Shown here in pieces: positions 5,787 through 6,843 of a stretch of 6,843 bases of DNA (positions are counted from its first letter, which is position 1; each line of letters opens with the position of its first letter). The position numbers and the translations under genes were made by a program. The DNA is from Thermoflexales bacterium. GTDB lineage: Bacteria > Chloroflexota > Anaerolineae > J036 > Brachytrichaceae. The notes under the pieces were generated by a model. The model ran no database searches, was not told the origin of the DNA, and saw only the letters and a program-made list of their open reading frames with translations. The stretch spans positions 1 through 6,843 of the forward strand of contig JAGOCU010000122.1 of the NCBI GenBank assembly GCA_017998555.1. Reading direction: 5' to 3'.

Positions 5787-6593
5787 CTACATTCGGGTCA
5801 GGGATTCGATCGTCCGCATCCGGCGCACGACCGCGGCGCGGTCTTCGACCAGATGCGAAAAGATGTCAGCGATCCGTTGGGCGCCGCGCAACGCGCGCTC
5901 TTGAGCCAGCTTGTCCAGGCGATACACCGCGCCGGCATTGGATTCGACAAAACCGCGCTCCAGCCCGAACAGATCGGCAATCGCGGCCAGACCCTCGCGG
6001 CTTGGCGGCCAGGGATCCGGGGCGATCCCGCCGATGACGACCATCCCGAGCAGCGCGCTGCCGGAACGGATCAGGCCGCGGGCGCACAACAGACCCATTT
6101 CGTTGGGGTAGAGCTTGGGCTCGATCGAGGGGCTCGCCGCGAGCTGGCGCCAGACCAGGGCGCACTTCTGAAGCGCCGCAGGATCCCGCATCAGCGCGGA
6201 CTGAAAGCCGCAGGCATTGCTGATCTCGGTCAACGGCACGCCCCGCATGTCAGCCGTGACCAGGGTCACGCCCAGCGCTTCGGCGAAGCCATTCTGGATC
6301 TCCTGCGCCGCTGCCAGCGGCAGAAGCGCGCGCAGATCGCCCGGATCCGTCGCGGCCCCAACTCCGGTCGGCCGCTCAGGTTGGGCGCGCTCGATGACAG
6401 GGGATGGCCGCTCACCTTCCCGCGTCGCTGCCGCGTGCGCATTCAGCCAACGCTCGATATCCGGGGCTTGGAAGCGCCACTGCTTGCCCACTCGGATCGC
6501 CGGCAAATGACCGGCATCGATCATCCGATAGATCGTGGTCCGGTCGACCCGGAGACGATCCTGGACCTGGGAAGTGGTGAGTAGATCCGCCAT
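5787..6593 (-). CDS. HTH_17/excisionase-type DNA-binding regulator with PocR sensory domain
   Basis: Residues 4-50 form a MerR/excisionase-type helix-turn-helix plus wing (LLTTSQVQDRLRVDRTTIYR, then GHLPAIRVGKQWRF and DIERWL), typical of HTH_17 proteins. A Pro/Arg-rich linker (about 57-85) leads to a PocR-like ligand-binding domain: EIQNGFAEALGVTLVTADMRGVPLTEISNACGF (98-130 region), then QKCALVW (142-148) and LLCARGLI (168-175), then LLGMVVIGGI (181-190). Cys128, Cys144 and Cys170 fit the conserved cysteine pattern of PocR domains. The C-terminal helices (205-268) resemble a dimerisation or coiled region. PocR domains bind small molecules in diverse transcription and signalling proteins; the ligand here is unknown. 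As first gene of the sulfur operon it is most simply a local regulator. The start ATG has only a weak GGAC site. Family call is good; the signal sensed is open. Confidence 0.85.
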   Translation of the reverse strand: MADLLTTSQVQDRLRVDRTTIYRMIDAGHLPAIRVGKQWRFQAPDIERWLNAHAAATREGERPSPVIERAQPERPTGVGAATDPGDLRALLPLAAAQEIQNGFAEALGVTLVTADMRGVPLTEISNACGFQSALMRDPAALQKCALVWRQLAASPSIEPKLYPNEMGLLCARGLIRSGSALLGMVVIGGIAPDPWPPSREGLAAIADLFGLERGFVESNAGAVYRLDKLAQERALRGAQRIADIFSHLVEDRAAVVRRMRTIESLTRM

Positions 6594-6600
6594 GCTTGTC

Positions 6601-6628
6601 CAATCGCGCGTCGATTTCGCCGCGATTG
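6601..6628. promoter_or_regulatory. 8-bp inverted repeat in the operon leader, candidate operator or hairpin
   Basis: CAATCGCG (6601-6608) and CGCGATTG (6621-6628) are perfect inverted copies with a 12-bp spacer. The repeat starts 8 nt before the regulator ATG and its inner edge touches the weak GGAC ribosome binding site. It could be a site for autoregulation or an RNA hairpin limiting translation. Confidence 0.45.
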
Positions 6629-6634
6629 TGAAAA

Positions 6635-6640
6635 ATTGTA
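6635..6640 (-). promoter_or_regulatory. Candidate -10 element of the sulfur operon (TACAAT)
   Basis: TACAAT on the minus strand lies about 42 nt before the regulator ATG. No good -35 box is present at 16-18 bp upstream, which would fit a promoter that needs an activator. It overlaps an 8-bp palindrome TTGTACAA (6636-6643). This is a weak call based on position and one hexamer. Confidence 0.25.
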
Positions 6641-6673
6641 CAAGCTGACGGTGGCACTCGCATCCGACAGGCG

Positions 6674-6691
6674 ACTAGCCAAGTGGCTAGT
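6674..6691. promoter_or_regulatory. 18-bp palindrome with an extra half-site, candidate activator/repressor site
   Basis: ACTAGCCA-AG-TGGCTAGT is a perfect inverted repeat with 8-bp arms and a 2-bp centre. A close half-site copy, TGGCCAGT, lies at 6706-6713, 22 bp (about two helical turns) from the matching arm. If the operon starts near 6628, the palindrome is centred at about -54, a place where activators commonly bind. The PocR-domain regulator encoded just downstream is the obvious candidate, but this is inference. Confidence 0.5.
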
Positions 6692-6722
6692 ACCTGCGCT
6701 CAAAATGGCCAGTGGAGGGAGT

Positions 6723-6745
6723 TTTGATGCAGGAGCTGCATCAAA
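6723..6745. terminator. 10-bp-stem hairpin after the cupin gene, possible terminator
   Basis: TTTGATGCAG (6723-6732) and CTGCATCAAA (6736-6745) pair perfectly around a 3-nt loop (gag). It begins 11 nt after the stop codon of the cupin gene in the minus direction, a usual terminator position. No T-run follows, so it may terminate poorly or serve as a protein-binding palindrome. Confidence 0.4.
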
Positions 6746-6756
6746 TGCATCTGCGC

Positions 6757-6843
6757 CTACCCCCGGATCATGGTCAGCAGCATCTTGAACGCGGTCGGCG
6801 CGCCGACGGCGTGGGGGACATTGGCGGGCATCAGGATGACTTC
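6757..6843 (-). CDS. Cupin-domain protein, C-terminal 28 residues (5' part beyond the window)
   Basis: The minus strand from the right edge encodes EVILMPANVPHAVGAPTAFK and then MLLTMIRG before a TAG stop. The LMPANVPHAV segment is like the second conserved cupin motif, with Pro followed by the metal- or substrate-facing His, and the FKMLLTMIRG ending is common in small single-domain cupins. These are usually about 100-120 residue beta-barrel proteins of varied function. It points the same way as the sulfur operon, but about 160 bp with several inverted repeats separates them. Its function cannot be read from this fragment. Confidence 0.72.
   Translation of the reverse strand, partial: EVILMPANVPHAVGAPTAFKMLLTMIRG

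Noticed and set aside
4775..6037. A 420-codon open frame on the plus strand, opposite the SQR-like gene
   Set aside because: It covers conserved motifs of the flavoprotein on the other strand and has low-complexity Arg/Gln/Val-rich composition with no family resemblance.

Overview
The window reads as GC-rich bacterial DNA with purine-rich GGAG ribosome binding sites. Nothing in it is diagnostic of a phylum. Chloroflexota or another free-living sulfur-handling lineage is my guess from gene content, held with low confidence. Apart from the partial gene at the left edge, every gene lies on the minus strand, so the main operon reads from right to left.

Layout from left to right. Positions 3-659 (+) are the C-terminal part of an ABC-transporter sugar-type solute-binding protein cut by the window edge. 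A long GC hairpin (705-749) separates it from a convergent alpha/beta hydrolase with a large C-terminal membrane domain (771-2525, minus). That hydrolase has its own clear sigma70-type promoter (2679-2706) with a 12-bp palindrome in the spacer and a leader of about 145 nt. A very long perfect hairpin (2794-2840) closes the operon to its right.

The operon, in transcription order, is: a helix-turn-helix plus PocR-domain regulator (5787-6593); an SQR/flavocytochrome c sulfide dehydrogenase-like flavoprotein with just two cysteines (4532-5764); a DUF1641 protein (3834-4523); a DsrC/TusE-family protein that keeps only the penultimate cysteine (3465-3782); and a soluble DsrE2-type protein (2862-3371). 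The gaps are 22, 8, 51 and 90 nt. Upstream lies a short region (6594-6756) packed with inverted repeats, and then the C-terminal end of a cupin protein (6757-6843, minus).

Working model (inference): the flavoprotein oxidises sulfide or a related thiol at the membrane, with DUF1641 as a partner protein. The resulting sulfane sulfur is carried as persulfide on DsrE2 and the single-cysteine DsrC/TusE protein. The PocR-domain regulator controls the operon in response to a small ligand or thiol state. No dsrAB, sHdr, TusA, rhodanese or tRNA-thiolation gene is visible in the window, so the final sulfur acceptor is unknown. This self-contained sulfur-relay operon is the most interesting content here.
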